Source: Cytophaga aurantiaca DSM 3654 (GTDB lineage: Bacteria; Bacteroidota; Bacteroidia; Cytophagales; Cytophagaceae). From it: 64,000 bases of DNA. The stretch spans positions 121,694 through 185,693 of the forward strand of contig NZ_KB903654.1 of assembly GCF_000379725.1 (NCBI RefSeq). The letters are read 5' to 3'. Both the position numbers and the translations under genes were made by a program. The notes beneath the pieces were generated by a model. It saw only the letters and a list, made by a program, of their open reading frames with translations, was not told where the DNA came from and did not search any database. Positions 43,660 to 53,734 of this stretch are shown in pieces (within the stretch, counting starts at the first letter, position 1; every line of letters begins with the position of its first letter).

Positions 43660-46600
43660 TTGAATACTAAAGTAAAGAATTTTAGCAGAATTTTGATAAA
43701 GACAGTTTTAAAAACTGTCTCTTATACTGTGCTTCTCTTGCTCATTCTTCTCACAATCATTGTGATAGGTTTCAGAACTATTTATGTACAGGAAAAGGTT
43801 GCACAGATTGCAAGTAAAGAACTTTCCGAATATCTGCATTATAAAGTTGAAATCGAACGTCTGGAAATCGATTGGTTTGATCATATAACCGTTTATGGCG
43901 TATCGTTGTATGATTATGAAAATACCCGAATGATTCATTTGGGCGAAACGCAAATAGATTACCGCATTTTTACATTTGAGAAATCATTCGCTTATCGAAT
44001 TGAAGAAGCTACACTAAAGGATGGTGAAGTTCACTTAATCAATTACAAAAATACAGAGATTATCAATATCAATGAATTTATAGATGGTTTAAGTAAAGTA
44101 CTGGGTCCAAGTACAGACACAACAAACGCTACAAAGCCATTTACGATTCACGATGTAAAACTCATAAACATGCGTTTTGCATACGACGATTTTGATAACG
44201 ATCACATAACCGGATTTGATCATAACCATTTTTCATTTGATAGCATTTATGGCATAACCGAAAATCTATATGTGTTTGCAGATACGTTTAGAATCGGAAT
44301 CAAAGATCTTACCACAATTGAAGGTGGCACACACATGCGCGTACATAAATTGTCCGGTGTATATACGTTGTGTGAGCATTACATGGACCTTGAGAACATG
44401 TATGCACGAATAGGAAATTCATTTCTGCAAAATTACATGAAGATCAGTTACGGTACCATCACCGATCTTTCAGATTTCAATACAAAAGCCAATATTAAAG
44501 CTACGTTAGACAGTTCATTCATTGATCTAAGAGATATCTCTCATTTTGCATCCGCATTGAAAAAATATCCCTACAGAATATCTATCAGTGGAAATGTGTC
44601 CGGCAAGGTCAGTAAATTCAGTATTTCAAAACTGAATTTATATAGCGGCAAAAGTTATGTAAGAGGCAGTCTTCATATGGATGGTTTACCTGATTTTGAA
44701 AAAACATATATAGATGCTGACTTCAGAGATGTAAACATCAATCAGGCAGAGCTCACTCCTTTTTTCAGTTCAGAAGTAAGAACAACCTTAAAAATTTCCG
44801 ATCACTTTAAAGGTTCTATTGAATTCAATGGATTCCCTGAAAACTTCATAGCCAACGCTGCATTAACTACTGCGATCGGTTATGTAAAAACAGATATGGC
44901 TTTTCATCTGAAAGATAATATCATGGATGATAGTTATTACTCAGGAAAATTAACGACCAAAGGTTTAAATCTTGGAAAGCTTATTCAGAACGATCAATTG
45001 GGCATCATCAATATGGATGGCAGCGTTGAAGGTGTTGGCTTTGATATTGATAAATTAAAAATGAAAATGGTTGCCTCCATCCATTCCTTAGAGTTCAATA
45101 AATACAATTATAAAAATATCCGTACTGATGCCATTCTGCAAAAGGCATTGTTCAATGGACATGTAGACATTGCCGACTCGAATCTGGTTATGCAGATCGA
45201 TGGTATGCTGGATTATCGTCAGCCGGAAAAAATACTTCAGGTAACGGTTGCTTGTGAAAAAGCAAAACTAAAAAAATTAAATCTGAATGCATTTAATAAA
45301 GACCTTCTAGTAAAAACAAATTTAACAATTGATTTTAAAGGAACGGAAATAGACGATGCTTATGGCAACGGCTATCTGACCAATACCTATCTGTTATACA
45401 ACGGCAACAAAGAGATATTTATTGACACCTTGCATCTTGCATCAAACATTCAAAACGACACTTCGCGCACACTTGAAATAACATCGGATATCATCAGTGC
45501 CTCTGTTAATGGCAATTTCAAACCAACCATTATTGCTCACGACTTCTCAGAATTTGTTCAGGAAGTAACGAGCAGCATTGCGGATGATAGCTTAGATGTA
45601 GTAAATTATTATAAGAACAAAGTAGAACATCAGGAAATACCGTATCATGCTAATTACGATATACAATTGCATGATATAAATTCATTTCTAAATATTTATA
45701 CCCCGGGTTTATATATATCAGGTGAATCAGTTGTTAAAGGCCGTTTCAATTCGGGACGAACAAAAATTTTAAAATCGCGGGCTTATATAGATACCATCTA
45801 TTACAATGGATTTGAATTCAGAAAAAACAAGATCAATCTATTCTGTTCACAAAAAAGCGACAGCTCAGAAGTACTCGGCAACGTAACATTTACTTCTGAA
45901 AACCAAACAAATTCGAATTACATAGAAACAGAAAATTTAATATTTGAATCTGTTTTAGCCGGCGAACAAGCAGACTTCTACTTCAACGCCAAGCAAAAAA
46001 GGTCTCCGAACAGTACCAAAGTATCGGGCACCATAGATCTGTTTGAACCTTATAACATCATTACATTTAACAATTCAACGTTAAGCATCAAGGATAAAAA
46101 CTGGACATTCGAAGATGACCGGAAAATATATTTCAATAATTCCAGTGTCATATTCGATAGTATATCCATATACAACGGTGACCACAGAATAACACTGGAT
46201 GGTAAATCTTCTGAAGGAAAAACAAGCGGTAGTTTATTAATGAATAAAATTGATATAGCTGATTTCTCACATTTCATTACAACAATTAAATTAACAGGAA
46301 TCATTGATGGCAATTTACATTTAGGAGAATCCACCGTGGATAGTAAATTAACCATAAGCGATTTCAATGTGGACACCCTATACATCGGAGATGTTGAAGG
46401 TAAGACCGCCTGGAATTCAGCAGCCGCACAAATGAATATGGATGTAAATGTGTTACGAAAAAGCAGTAATGTGTTTAATCTTACAGGTTATTATATTCCA
46501 GAAAGTCCTTCCCAAAGTGAGGAAATGAATCTGACTGCGCGTTTTACAGAAACAGACATATCTCCTTTAAACACCATTGCAGAAGGAGTTTTCTCATCCA

Positions 46601-48207
46601 TCAGTGGGAATGCAACAGGATATGCAACGATCACCGGTTCGTTGTCAGAGCCCGTTGTAACAGGTAATATAGATGTTGACAACGGACAATTTACGGTTCC
46701 ATTCCTTGGTACTACCTATCATTTTTCAGATAATGTCGAATTGAAAAATGATCGCATCTCGTTCGATAAAGTAAAATTGAAAGATGTAAACAACAGGACA
46801 TGTGTCATCTCCGGAGGTTTGAATCATACTCATTTCAAAAATTTCGTATTGGATTTCAAAGGGCATTTTCAACAAAATCATGGATTCCAGGTGTTAAACC
46901 TGAGCGAAAAGGAAGGAGATATTTTTTATGGAGAAGCTTATGTAACGGGCAATTGGGAGATTATCGGAGCTTTAAATAAAATTAAAATTACAGCCAATGC
47001 GAAATCTCAACCCAATACAAAAATATTCATTCCATTAAACACGTATGCTGGAATAGAACATGAAAGTTATATCCGTTTTGTGGATCCTACCAGAGAAAAA
47101 ACAACCGTTGATCAAAAGAAAGCAACGGACCTTTCAGGTATCGAAATGGATTTCAATTTTGAGATCACTCCGGATGCGTACACTGAAATTATTTTTGACA
47201 AAAAAGCTGGTGATATTATCAGAGGAAATGGGAATGGCAACATGCGATTAACCATTGATACCAGAGGTGATTTCAACATGTTCGGAAACTATGAAATCAC
47301 AAAAGGTAAATACAACTTCACACTTGCAGGTATTATTAATAAAGAATTTACAATTGATCCGGGCAGTACGATCAAATGGCAGGGCGAACCGTATGAAGCG
47401 ATCCTTGATATCAAGACACGCTACAGAATCTTTACATCGTTAAAACCAACATTCACAGGGGTTCCACCGGATGACCCGCTTTATTCTTCACCTGAAGCAC
47501 AACGTAAATATCCCGTAAATGTATTGATGGGATTAAAAGGTAATTTGAATACTCCTGAGATTAACCTGGGATTAAAAATCGAAGATAAATACCCCGGACA
47601 ATTTGCAGGATATGTCACCAGCTTTGAAGCCTACGTTGCGGGTAATCCATCTGAAATGAACAAACAGGCATTCAGTCTGATCGTTCTTCGGAAACTCTCT
47701 CCTATCGGTAACGTTGTAGCATCGGATGCAAACAGTACCTACGCAAACTTAAGCGAATTACTTTCTAATCAGTTGAGCAGCTTTGTTTCTCAGTTCGATG
47801 AAAACCTTGAAATAAATGTAGACTTAACAACGCTTGATAAAAACGGATTAAATACGTTCAACATGCGTTTTGCTTATACTACATTGGATGGACGTCTTAG
47901 AATTTCACATCAAGGCGGTAACTATTCTAACAACACAACAAATTCCACAGCAAATATTGTTGGTGAATGGACCGTAGAATATACATTAAGTCCAAGCGGA
48001 AATTTAAAAGCAAAAGTTTATAATAAGATCAATCAAAATGCTTTAATAACTTCTACCACTACATCCACAACAATGGCTGCTGGTATGAGTATCTTCCACA
48101 CACAGGGCTTCGATAAAGTGAGTGAAATTTTCAAACGGAAAACACCTAAGAAAAAGAAACGCAAAGCACCAAAACAGTACTGGACTCCTTATAAAGAAGA
48201 GGATTGA
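43660..48207 (+). CDS. TamB-family translocation/assembly protein
   Basis: This 1515-residue protein has an N-terminal transmembrane helix (YTVLLLLILLTIIVIGF), a long repetitive beta-helical region and a C-terminal DUF490/TamB domain (about residues 1050-1500; GYATITGSLSEPVVTGNI, GNYEITKGKYNFTLAGIINK, and INLGLKIEDKYP). TamB proteins bridge the inner and outer membranes and move lipids or assist outer-membrane protein assembly. A start at TTG 43660 is needed to fit the frame. It is 3 bases from the divergent tsaD start, and a second in-frame TTG lies at 43693. The lipoprotein BamA-like gene at 6748 could be its partner. A basic Lys-rich C-terminus (KKKKRKAPKQYW) is unusual. Confidence 0.88.
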   Translation: MNTKVKNFSRILIKTVLKTVSYTVLLLLILLTIIVIGFRTIYVQEKVAQIASKELSEYLHYKVEIERLEIDWFDHITVYGVSLYDYENTRMIHLGETQIDYRIFTFEKSFAYRIEEATLKDGEVHLINYKNTEIININEFIDGLSKVLGPSTDTTNATKPFTIHDVKLINMRFAYDDFDNDHITGFDHNHFSFDSIYGITENLYVFADTFRIGIKDLTTIEGGTHMRVHKLSGVYTLCEHYMDLENMYARIGNSFLQNYMKISYGTITDLSDFNTKANIKATLDSSFIDLRDISHFASALKKYPYRISISGNVSGKVSKFSISKLNLYSGKSYVRGSLHMDGLPDFEKTYIDADFRDVNINQAELTPFFSSEVRTTLKISDHFKGSIEFNGFPENFIANAALTTAIGYVKTDMAFHLKDNIMDDSYYSGKLTTKGLNLGKLIQNDQLGIINMDGSVEGVGFDIDKLKMKMVASIHSLEFNKYNYKNIRTDAILQKALFNGHVDIADSNLVMQIDGMLDYRQPEKILQVTVACEKAKLKKLNLNAFNKDLLVKTNLTIDFKGTEIDDAYGNGYLTNTYLLYNGNKEIFIDTLHLASNIQNDTSRTLEITSDIISASVNGNFKPTIIAHDFSEFVQEVTSSIADDSLDVVNYYKNKVEHQEIPYHANYDIQLHDINSFLNIYTPGLYISGESVVKGRFNSGRTKILKSRAYIDTIYYNGFEFRKNKINLFCSQKSDSSEVLGNVTFTSENQTNSNYIETENLIFESVLAGEQADFYFNAKQKRSPNSTKVSGTIDLFEPYNIITFNNSTLSIKDKNWTFEDDRKIYFNNSSVIFDSISIYNGDHRITLDGKSSEGKTSGSLLMNKIDIADFSHFITTIKLTGIIDGNLHLGESTVDSKLTISDFNVDTLYIGDVEGKTAWNSAAAQMNMDVNVLRKSSNVFNLTGYYIPESPSQSEEMNLTARFTETDISPLNTIAEGVFSSISGNATGYATITGSLSEPVVTGNIDVDNGQFTVPFLGTTYHFSDNVELKNDRISFDKVKLKDVNNRTCVISGGLNHTHFKNFVLDFKGHFQQNHGFQVLNLSEKEGDIFYGEAYVTGNWEIIGALNKIKITANAKSQPNTKIFIPLNTYAGIEHESYIRFVDPTREKTTVDQKKATDLSGIEMDFNFEITPDAYTEIIFDKKAGDIIRGNGNGNMRLTIDTRGDFNMFGNYEITKGKYNFTLAGIINKEFTIDPGSTIKWQGEPYEAILDIKTRYRIFTSLKPTFTGVPPDDPLYSSPEAQRKYPVNVLMGLKGNLNTPEINLGLKIEDKYPGQFAGYVTSFEAYVAGNPSEMNKQAFSLIVLRKLSPIGNVVASDANSTYANLSELLSNQLSSFVSQFDENLEINVDLTTLDKNGLNTFNMRFAYTTLDGRLRISHQGGNYSNNTTNSTANIVGEWTVEYTLSPSGNLKAKVYNKINQNALITSTTTSTTMAAGMSIFHTQGFDKVSEIFKRKTPKKKKRKAPKQYWTPYKEED

Positions 48208-48266
48208 TTTTTTAAACAATAATACTTACAAATTGTTTAAAAAGAATACACTTTAGTTTTAATCAC

Positions 48267-49568
48267 ATGAATGAGATTGCTGTTTTTTGGTTCAGAAGAG
48301 ATTTACGTCTTACGGATAATACAGGTTTATATCACGCGTTAAAAAACGAACTTCGGGTATTGCCCATTTTTATTTTTGATACAGACATTCTTGAAAAGCT
48401 TGAAAGCAAAATAGATGCACGTGTTGAATTCATTCATGCTACCGTTGATTCTATAAAGAAGACTTTACAAGCTCTTGGCAGCGACTTACATGTATACCAT
48501 AATACCCCGCTGGATGCATTTAAGCAGATTCTGAAACAGTATGATATAAAGGCTGTATATACCAATACAGATTACGAACCTGCAGCGATTAAAAGAGATG
48601 CTGCAATAGAATCTTTTTTAGCAGAGCATGGTATTACCTTCAAGACATTTAAAGATCAGGTAATTTTTGAAAAAGATGAGATCTTAAATGAAACCGGCAA
48701 GCCGTATCGTGTATATACACCCTACAAAAATAAATGGCTGAGCAAGCTGGCGTCCGCTCCCATCCTACCTTTCCCATCCGAAACATTACAAAGCAACTTC
48801 ATCCGGACTGCTCCAACAGCAATGCCCGCATTGAGTACATTGGGATTTCAAAAAACGAATATTTCCATTCCTCCTCTTCAGGTTATTCGTAAGACTATTA
48901 CAGAATACGACAAGACAAGAGATTTTCCATACTTGGAAAATGGAACATCGCTGCTTGGTATACACTTTAGGTTTGGCACGATCAGTGTCCGTGAAAAAGT
49001 AGTAAAAGCACTCCCTTTGAATGCAGTATGGCTAAGTGAATTGGTCTGGCGTGAATTCTTTATGCAGATCCTGTATCACTTCCCTTCTGTCTTAACCGAA
49101 TCTTTTCAGTCTAAATTCAACGTCTTGCAATGGAGAACATCTGAAGATGATTTTCAAAAATGGTGTGACGGACAAACCGGTTATCCTTTGGTAGACGCCG
49201 GAATGCGCGAGCTCAATCAAACAGGTCATATGCACAACCGGGTACGTATGGTTGTTGCAAGTTTTTTAACCAAACATTTATTTATAGACTGGCGTTGGGG
49301 CGAAGCTTATTTTGCACAGAAATTGTTGGATTACGACGCTTCTGCTAATAACGGTAACTGGCAATGGGCGGCAGGTACAGGTGCTGATGCACAGCCGTAT
49401 TTCCGCATATTCAACCCTACTGCGCAACAACAGAAATTTGACCCGGAGTTTATTTATATAAAAAAATGGGTGCCGGAGTTTGGAACTTCTTCGTATATTC
49501 AACCTATAATTGAACATAAAGCAGCCGTTGAACGAGCTAAAAAAATGTTCCTTGTTTTAAAAAATTAA
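48267..49568 (+). CDS. Deoxyribodipyrimidine photolyase
   Basis: This 433-residue protein of the cryptochrome/photolyase family uses light to reverse cyclobutane pyrimidine dimers. The N-terminal antenna-binding domain (AVFWFRRDLRLTDNTGLYHA) and the FAD-binding C-terminal domain are both present. The latter shows SELVWREFFMQILYHFP, PLVDAGMRELNQTGHMHN, RVRMVVASFLTKHLFIDW, and ASNNGNWQWAAGTGADAQPY with the Asn/Trp/Asp flavin region typical of class I CPD photolyases. It starts 59 bases after TamB. DNA repair under sunlight is likely for this organism. Confidence 0.93.
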   Translation: MNEIAVFWFRRDLRLTDNTGLYHALKNELRVLPIFIFDTDILEKLESKIDARVEFIHATVDSIKKTLQALGSDLHVYHNTPLDAFKQILKQYDIKAVYTNTDYEPAAIKRDAAIESFLAEHGITFKTFKDQVIFEKDEILNETGKPYRVYTPYKNKWLSKLASAPILPFPSETLQSNFIRTAPTAMPALSTLGFQKTNISIPPLQVIRKTITEYDKTRDFPYLENGTSLLGIHFRFGTISVREKVVKALPLNAVWLSELVWREFFMQILYHFPSVLTESFQSKFNVLQWRTSEDDFQKWCDGQTGYPLVDAGMRELNQTGHMHNRVRMVVASFLTKHLFIDWRWGEAYFAQKLLDYDASANNGNWQWAAGTGADAQPYFRIFNPTAQQQKFDPEFIYIKKWVPEFGTSSYIQPIIEHKAAVERAKKMFLVLKN

Positions 49569-49572
49569 CCAT

Positions 49573-50118
49573 ATGAAATTCCTTTATTTCTTCCTTTCCT
49601 TATTCATTACCAGTTTAGCATCTGCACAAACGATACATGTTAAGATATACGATGGTACAACAGAACAACCTATAAAATCAGTAAAGGTAAAATCGTTACA
49701 CGATCATGATCTGATAACCTTTTCAAACGACAGCGGCTATTTTGCTTTTAATTTAAAACACAACGATACCATTCTACTTGAAAAAGATTATTACTATCCT
49801 GTTTTTATGAGTTTGACTACACATAATTTTGATAGCACACACGTCATTAAACTGCAGTTATTCCCATCAGCAAAAGTCTATAAAGTTCCTACCCAGTATA
49901 GCAAAATGAACCTCCAGTCGTTTGAATATCATTTCACACACGATGAGATCGGTACAGACAGCAAAGCAAAAATAACAGTGATGCAAACGGGCGATGCAGT
50001 AAAAGCACAGCAAGTATATACTGGTAAACCTTTGAAGATAATTTCAATCGATGCTTTTCCCAATACAGGAGCTAAACACAAAAATCATTATATATTAGCT
50101 CAACCAGATACGTATTAA
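49573..50118 (+). CDS. Secreted carboxypeptidase-regulatory-like domain protein
   Basis: This 181-residue exported protein has a signal peptide (KFLYFFLSLFITSLASA) and a single beta-sandwich of the carboxypeptidase-D-regulatory type: IHVKIYDGTTEQPIKSVKVK, then LITFSNDSGYFAFNLKHNDT. The C-terminal 90 residues are Lys/Thr-rich with no known domain. Such domains occur at the N-terminus of TonB-dependent receptors in Bacteroidota, but here the protein stops after one unit. It begins 4 bases after the photolyase stop. Function unknown. Confidence 0.75.
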   Translation: MKFLYFFLSLFITSLASAQTIHVKIYDGTTEQPIKSVKVKSLHDHDLITFSNDSGYFAFNLKHNDTILLEKDYYYPVFMSLTTHNFDSTHVIKLQLFPSAKVYKVPTQYSKMNLQSFEYHFTHDEIGTDSKAKITVMQTGDAVKAQQVYTGKPLKIISIDAFPNTGAKHKNHYILAQPDTY

Positions 50119-50139
50119 ATTTATATTCGATTCTGTATA

Positions 50140-50183
50140 AATAAAAAAGTCTTCATGCAAATTTGCATGAAGACTTTTTTATT
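50140..50183. terminator. Bidirectional terminator, 44-nt perfect palindrome
   Basis: The sequence from 50140 to 50183 is a perfect palindrome (AATAAAAAAGTCTTCATGCAAAT and its complement). Flanking A and T runs can serve both strands, and it lies between two convergent genes. Confidence 0.9.
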
Positions 50184-50199
50184 ACATATGTATTACGTT

Positions 50200-51141
50200 C
50201 TATTTGATTCCGTATCCATTCAGTTTATATACAAGCCCTACTGCTAATACATTTTTAAACTGAACAGCTGGCCCTACAGATCCATTATCTCTGGTAATGT
50301 TAATATCATCATCGTAGATTAAACTGGTTGTAAAGGTTGTAGTTAAAAACTTATTTACTTTTAAGTATAAGAAACAATCCCAGAATACATCTACGTTAAA
50401 GTTGTTGTAGTTATCGAATAAATATAATTGCGTAGCAAACGTTACATTTTTAAAAATATCTGCTTTATATTTTAACATGAAAGAAACCCCGTATTCTTTT
50501 CTTAATGTTTGTCCGCGTTTAACACCATATGCACCGCTATCTGAAAGCGCTTGATCATTTACAATCGTGTATTTAGCTGCTACCGGTGAAAAGATAATAC
50601 TGGTACTCTTGAATGGTAAATATTCCAAACCGATAGAAGCTTTAATGTATGCAGGTGCCAGGAAGTCTGAAATCTTAACCGAAGAATCTTTTTTGACGTT
50701 ATCGTAATAATTAAAACCTTGTGCAAACTGAGATCTAAAATCAGCTAAAGCAGCATAACGCAATTTCTTTGTCTGTTCGTAAGCAAACTTTGTCTGAAAA
50801 TAAATACGGTCATCACTTTTTCTGAAAGGAGCCGATTTGTTTCCTAACCGCTGAAAACCATATGCCAGATCTAAAAAGTTATTCCAGTGCACTCTGTCTT
50901 TGTGATATGCAACGGTACCAACCACAACACCTACAAAGGACATTGCATTTTGTCCCCCACCGGCCCAGTTATTCAAGCCAACGTTTGAGAAATTAATACC
51001 AAAAGCAATCGTGTTTCTCCAAAGTGTATCTGTTCCTTTTTTTGTCTTTACCATTTGTGCAGCAGATGCAATGGAATCTACTTGTGCAAAAGCTTGGTGA
51101 GAGGCGATTAAAATACACACGCCTAATAAATACTTTTTCAT
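50200..51141 (-). CDS. DUF3078-family outer-membrane protein
   Basis: This 313-residue exported protein, signal peptide LLGVCILIASHQAFA, matches DUF3078: IAFGINFSNVGLNNWAGGGQ, then SFVGVVVGTVAYHKDRVHWN and AYGFQRLGNKSAPFRKSDDR. Alternating hydrophobic residues and an aromatic-rich end (FKNVLAVGLVYKLNGYGIK) indicate a beta barrel. Its function is unknown; the family is common in Bacteroidota. It is the gene downstream of mscL on the same strand. Confidence 0.88.
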   Translation of the reverse strand: MKKYLLGVCILIASHQAFAQVDSIASAAQMVKTKKGTDTLWRNTIAFGINFSNVGLNNWAGGGQNAMSFVGVVVGTVAYHKDRVHWNNFLDLAYGFQRLGNKSAPFRKSDDRIYFQTKFAYEQTKKLRYAALADFRSQFAQGFNYYDNVKKDSSVKISDFLAPAYIKASIGLEYLPFKSTSIIFSPVAAKYTIVNDQALSDSGAYGVKRGQTLRKEYGVSFMLKYKADIFKNVTFATQLYLFDNYNNFNVDVFWDCFLYLKVNKFLTTTFTTSLIYDDDINITRDNGSVGPAVQFKNVLAVGLVYKLNGYGIK

Positions 51142-51165
51142 TCTATTCTACTTTATTATTTAAAA

Positions 51166-51591
51166 TTACTTTTTCAATAAATCTCTGATCTCTGTTAACA
51201 ACAGTTCTTCTTTAGTTGGTGCAGCAGGTTCTGGCGCCGGTGCTGCAGCTTCTTCTTTTCTCTTCAGATTATTCATCCCCTTTACCATTAGAAAAATTAC
51301 AAATGCTAAAATTGTAAAGTCAATAATCGTTTGGATAAAGTTACCATAAGCAAACACAGGAACACCTGCTTCTTTTGCTTTTGCAAGACTCGCAAATGCC
51401 TGGTCACCAAAAACAAAAAACTTATCTTTAAAACCTTTGTCCCCCATAAAAATACTTACGATCGGCATAATCAGATCATCCACCATAGAAGATACAATTT
51501 TGCTAAATGCAGCTCCGACAATCACACCGACTGCAAGGTCAACAACATTGCCCCGCATGGCGAAGGCTTTAAATTCACTGATAAAACTCAT
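51166..51591 (-). CDS. mscL: Large-conductance mechanosensitive channel
   Basis: This 141-residue channel opens under membrane tension to release solutes on hypo-osmotic shock. The N-terminal signature is [20 protein letters not shown], followed by [20 protein letters not shown]. The second helix ([19 protein letters not shown]) and the cytoplasmic helical tail ([10 protein letters not shown]) are present. An Ala/Pro/Glu-rich linker ([17 protein letters not shown]) precedes the tail bundle. Length is normal. Confidence 0.96.
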   Translation of the reverse strand: MSFISEFKAFAMRGNVVDLAVGVIVGAAFSKIVSSMVDDLIMPIVSIFMGDKGFKDKFFVFGDQAFASLAKAKEAGVPVFAYGNFIQTIIDFTILAFVIFLMVKGMNNLKRKEEAAAPAPEPAAPTKEELLLTEIRDLLKK

Positions 51592-51719
51592 AAAATTTGA
51601 CCTTTTAGATTATTATTCAATTGATTACCAAAGTAAAATTAGACGAATATTTATAAAATAAAAACTTCAATCTCACTAAAAGTAGAATATTACTATTTAA
51701 TACCATTACCTTTACATTC

Positions 51720-52610
51720 ATGAATAATGTATACAAACACATTATAAGTCTGCTGTTGATCTTGTGCTTGTCGAATTCACTTCATGCACAGGATTCTGTT
51801 ACGTTTAATAAAAAACGCTTCATACCGATTGTGACTGCCGCAGGAGTTACGTATGTTGGCAGTATGTATGGCTTGTATCAGGTGTGGTATAAAGACTATC
51901 CTTCCGAGTCGTTTCATTTTTTTAACGACAACAGTGAATGGATGCAGATGGATAAAGCCGGTCATTATTTTACTGCCTTTCAATTAAGCCGTATCTCAAG
52001 CGATGTATTATCATGGACAGGTACAAAACGCAAACGTGCCATCTGGTATGGTACTGCTACAGGCTTTGCATTTCAGACAACCATAGAAGTCTTCGATGGA
52101 TTTTCATCTGAATGGGGATTTTCATTAGGCGACATGACTTTTAACACATTGGGCTGTGCAACATTATTAACACAATATCTGGCTTGGAATGAACTCCGCA
52201 TCATTCCGAAATTCTCTTATCATCATACACAATTAGCTGCTGTTAGTCCGGATCTGCTGGGCGATACACCCGCACAGCAATTGTTAAAGGATTACAATGG
52301 ACAAACGTATTGGCTATCCTTCAATGTTCGTAAACTTACGCAACAGGATTTCTTCTGGCCCAAATGGTTGTGTCTATCTGCCGGTTATGGCGCAAGCGAT
52401 ATGGTACGTGGTAATACTTCTGAAAGCAATGCCATGGGCTATTATCCATACCGACAAATCTATCTTTCACTTGATGTAGATTTTCAAAGTATTCCGACAC
52501 GGAGTAAATTCTTACGCACCGTATTTTATGCGGTCAATTTAATTAAAGTGCCCATGCCTACAGTTGAATTCAATACGCATGGAGTAAAAATGCATGCTCT
52601 CTATTTCTAA
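51720..52610 (+). CDS. DUF2279-family membrane/outer-membrane protein
   Basis: This 296-residue exported protein has a signal peptide (HIISLLLILCLSNSLHAQ). It matches DUF2279 (YfiM-like): MQMDKAGHYFTAFQLSRISS, then WYGTATGFAFQTTIEVFDG and SSEWGFSLGDMTFNTLGC. These segments have the His, Asp and Gly spacing of this family. The YfiM-like group sits in the envelope; its role is unknown. Putative -7 box TACCTTTA lies 13 bases before the start. It stands 8 bases upstream of the DUF2027/Smr gene. Confidence 0.85.
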   Translation: MNNVYKHIISLLLILCLSNSLHAQDSVTFNKKRFIPIVTAAGVTYVGSMYGLYQVWYKDYPSESFHFFNDNSEWMQMDKAGHYFTAFQLSRISSDVLSWTGTKRKRAIWYGTATGFAFQTTIEVFDGFSSEWGFSLGDMTFNTLGCATLLTQYLAWNELRIIPKFSYHHTQLAAVSPDLLGDTPAQQLLKDYNGQTYWLSFNVRKLTQQDFFWPKWLCLSAGYGASDMVRGNTSESNAMGYYPYRQIYLSLDVDFQSIPTRSKFLRTVFYAVNLIKVPMPTVEFNTHGVKMHALYF

Positions 52611-52618
52611 CTACGAAT

Positions 52619-53566
52619 ATGAAAATTGGTGATAAAGTCCGTTTGGTACACGGCAAGGAATCCGGTATTATCACTCGCGTGATCGATGCACAACAGATTG
52701 AAGTTGAAATTGAAGACGGTTTCCGCATACCTGTAGCTAAACGAGAAGTAACAATTATTGCTACAGAGGAAGGTTTGCTCACAGGCAAAACATCTGCGCC
52801 TGTTGCGGACCAGAATACAACAGTAAAGACCTTAGACGGTACGCTGCAGATTGCATTCCAGGCATTCAATGACCGTACACACCGCGTGTTTCTGATCAAT
52901 GAACGCAATTGTCCGGTGTTGTTCAGCTGTTTCAAAAAAACAAAACAACATACCTTACTCATTCAATCCGGAAAGCTGGAAAGCAATTCCATATTAAGTC
53001 TGGATGAATGGAACACGAGTGAATTTTCTAGCTGGCCGAATTTAATTTTCCAATTTATCTATTTACTTCCAAGTCTAGAAAAACTGGTGCAGCCCTACTC
53101 GACTGAGGTCATTGTAAAAGCTGAGAAGTTTTATAAGAATAAAAAACATCATCCTTTATTGAATGGCGAAGCGAATACCTGGGCGATCGACAGCGATCTG
53201 AAATTGGATACGAAAGAGATCGAAGTTCTTACTGCTGCATTGAACACTCCTTCTGCATCTGCAGATTTATTAGCCTTTGATGAGCCAGAAGCAGAAGTTG
53301 ATCTTCATATTGAAAAGCTGGATGCCGACTGGAATTCGCTTACACCTATGCAGATCATGCACACACAAACAACAACGTTTGAAAAGAAATTAGATCAGGC
53401 GATTGCCTGCGGTATGGATGAGATCACCTTCATTCACGGTGTTGGTAATAATGTATTGAAGAATGAACTTCATAAACGTTTAAGCAAAGATAAGCGCATC
53501 GACTTCTTCAAAGATGCAAAGAAGGAACGTTTTGGATATGGAGCAACACTGGTAAAGCTAAAGTAA
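52619..53566 (+). CDS. DUF2027 and Smr-domain protein
   Basis: This 315-residue cytosolic protein begins with a KOW-like/DUF2027 N-terminal part (about 1-45: KIGDKVRLVHGKESGIITRV, EIEDGFRIPVAKREV). A middle beta-rich segment (about 60-190) is followed by a C-terminal Smr domain (about 225-315): VDLHIEKL, the Smr motif FIHGVGNNVLKNELHKRLS, then FGYGATLVKLK. Smr domains are nucleases or DNA/RNA-binding units in MutS2-like proteins; here the HGKGTG-type loop is HGVGNN. It lies just before the rnpB region. Confidence 0.87.
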   Translation: MKIGDKVRLVHGKESGIITRVIDAQQIEVEIEDGFRIPVAKREVTIIATEEGLLTGKTSAPVADQNTTVKTLDGTLQIAFQAFNDRTHRVFLINERNCPVLFSCFKKTKQHTLLIQSGKLESNSILSLDEWNTSEFSSWPNLIFQFIYLLPSLEKLVQPYSTEVIVKAEKFYKNKKHHPLLNGEANTWAIDSDLKLDTKEIEVLTAALNTPSASADLLAFDEPEAEVDLHIEKLDADWNSLTPMQIMHTQTTTFEKKLDQAIACGMDEITFIHGVGNNVLKNELHKRLSKDKRIDFFKDAKKERFGYGATLVKLK

Positions 53567-53568
53567 GT

Positions 53569-53710
53569 AATATGTTTTAAGTATTAAGTTCTAAGAAAAT
53601 TGTTTCTATTAAGTTTTGTTGTGCTTAAATAAGTTGATTAAATAAAAATAAAAGAGAATTCTCCTTAAAACTTAAAACGTATTACTTATTACTTCCATAA
53701 AACTTATTAC
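53569..53710. repeat. TTTTAAGTAATAAG-family repeats upstream of rnpB
   Basis: Between the DUF2027 gene and rnpB are ATGTTTTAAGTATTAAGTTC and, inverted, CTTAAAACTTAAAACGTATT plus ACTTATTACTTCC. The same family of words appears on the other side of rnpB (54150-54235), so the RNA gene is bracketed by them. Confidence 0.6.
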
Positions 53711-53722
53711 GTTCAAATTGTG

Positions 53723-53730
53723 TACCTTTA
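53723..53730 (+). promoter_or_regulatory. Putative -7 box of rnpB
   Basis: TACCTTTA is a one-mismatch form of TAnnTTTG, ending 5 bases before the predicted 5' end of the RNA. No good -33 match is seen. Confidence 0.4.
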
Positions 53731-53734
53731 CACG

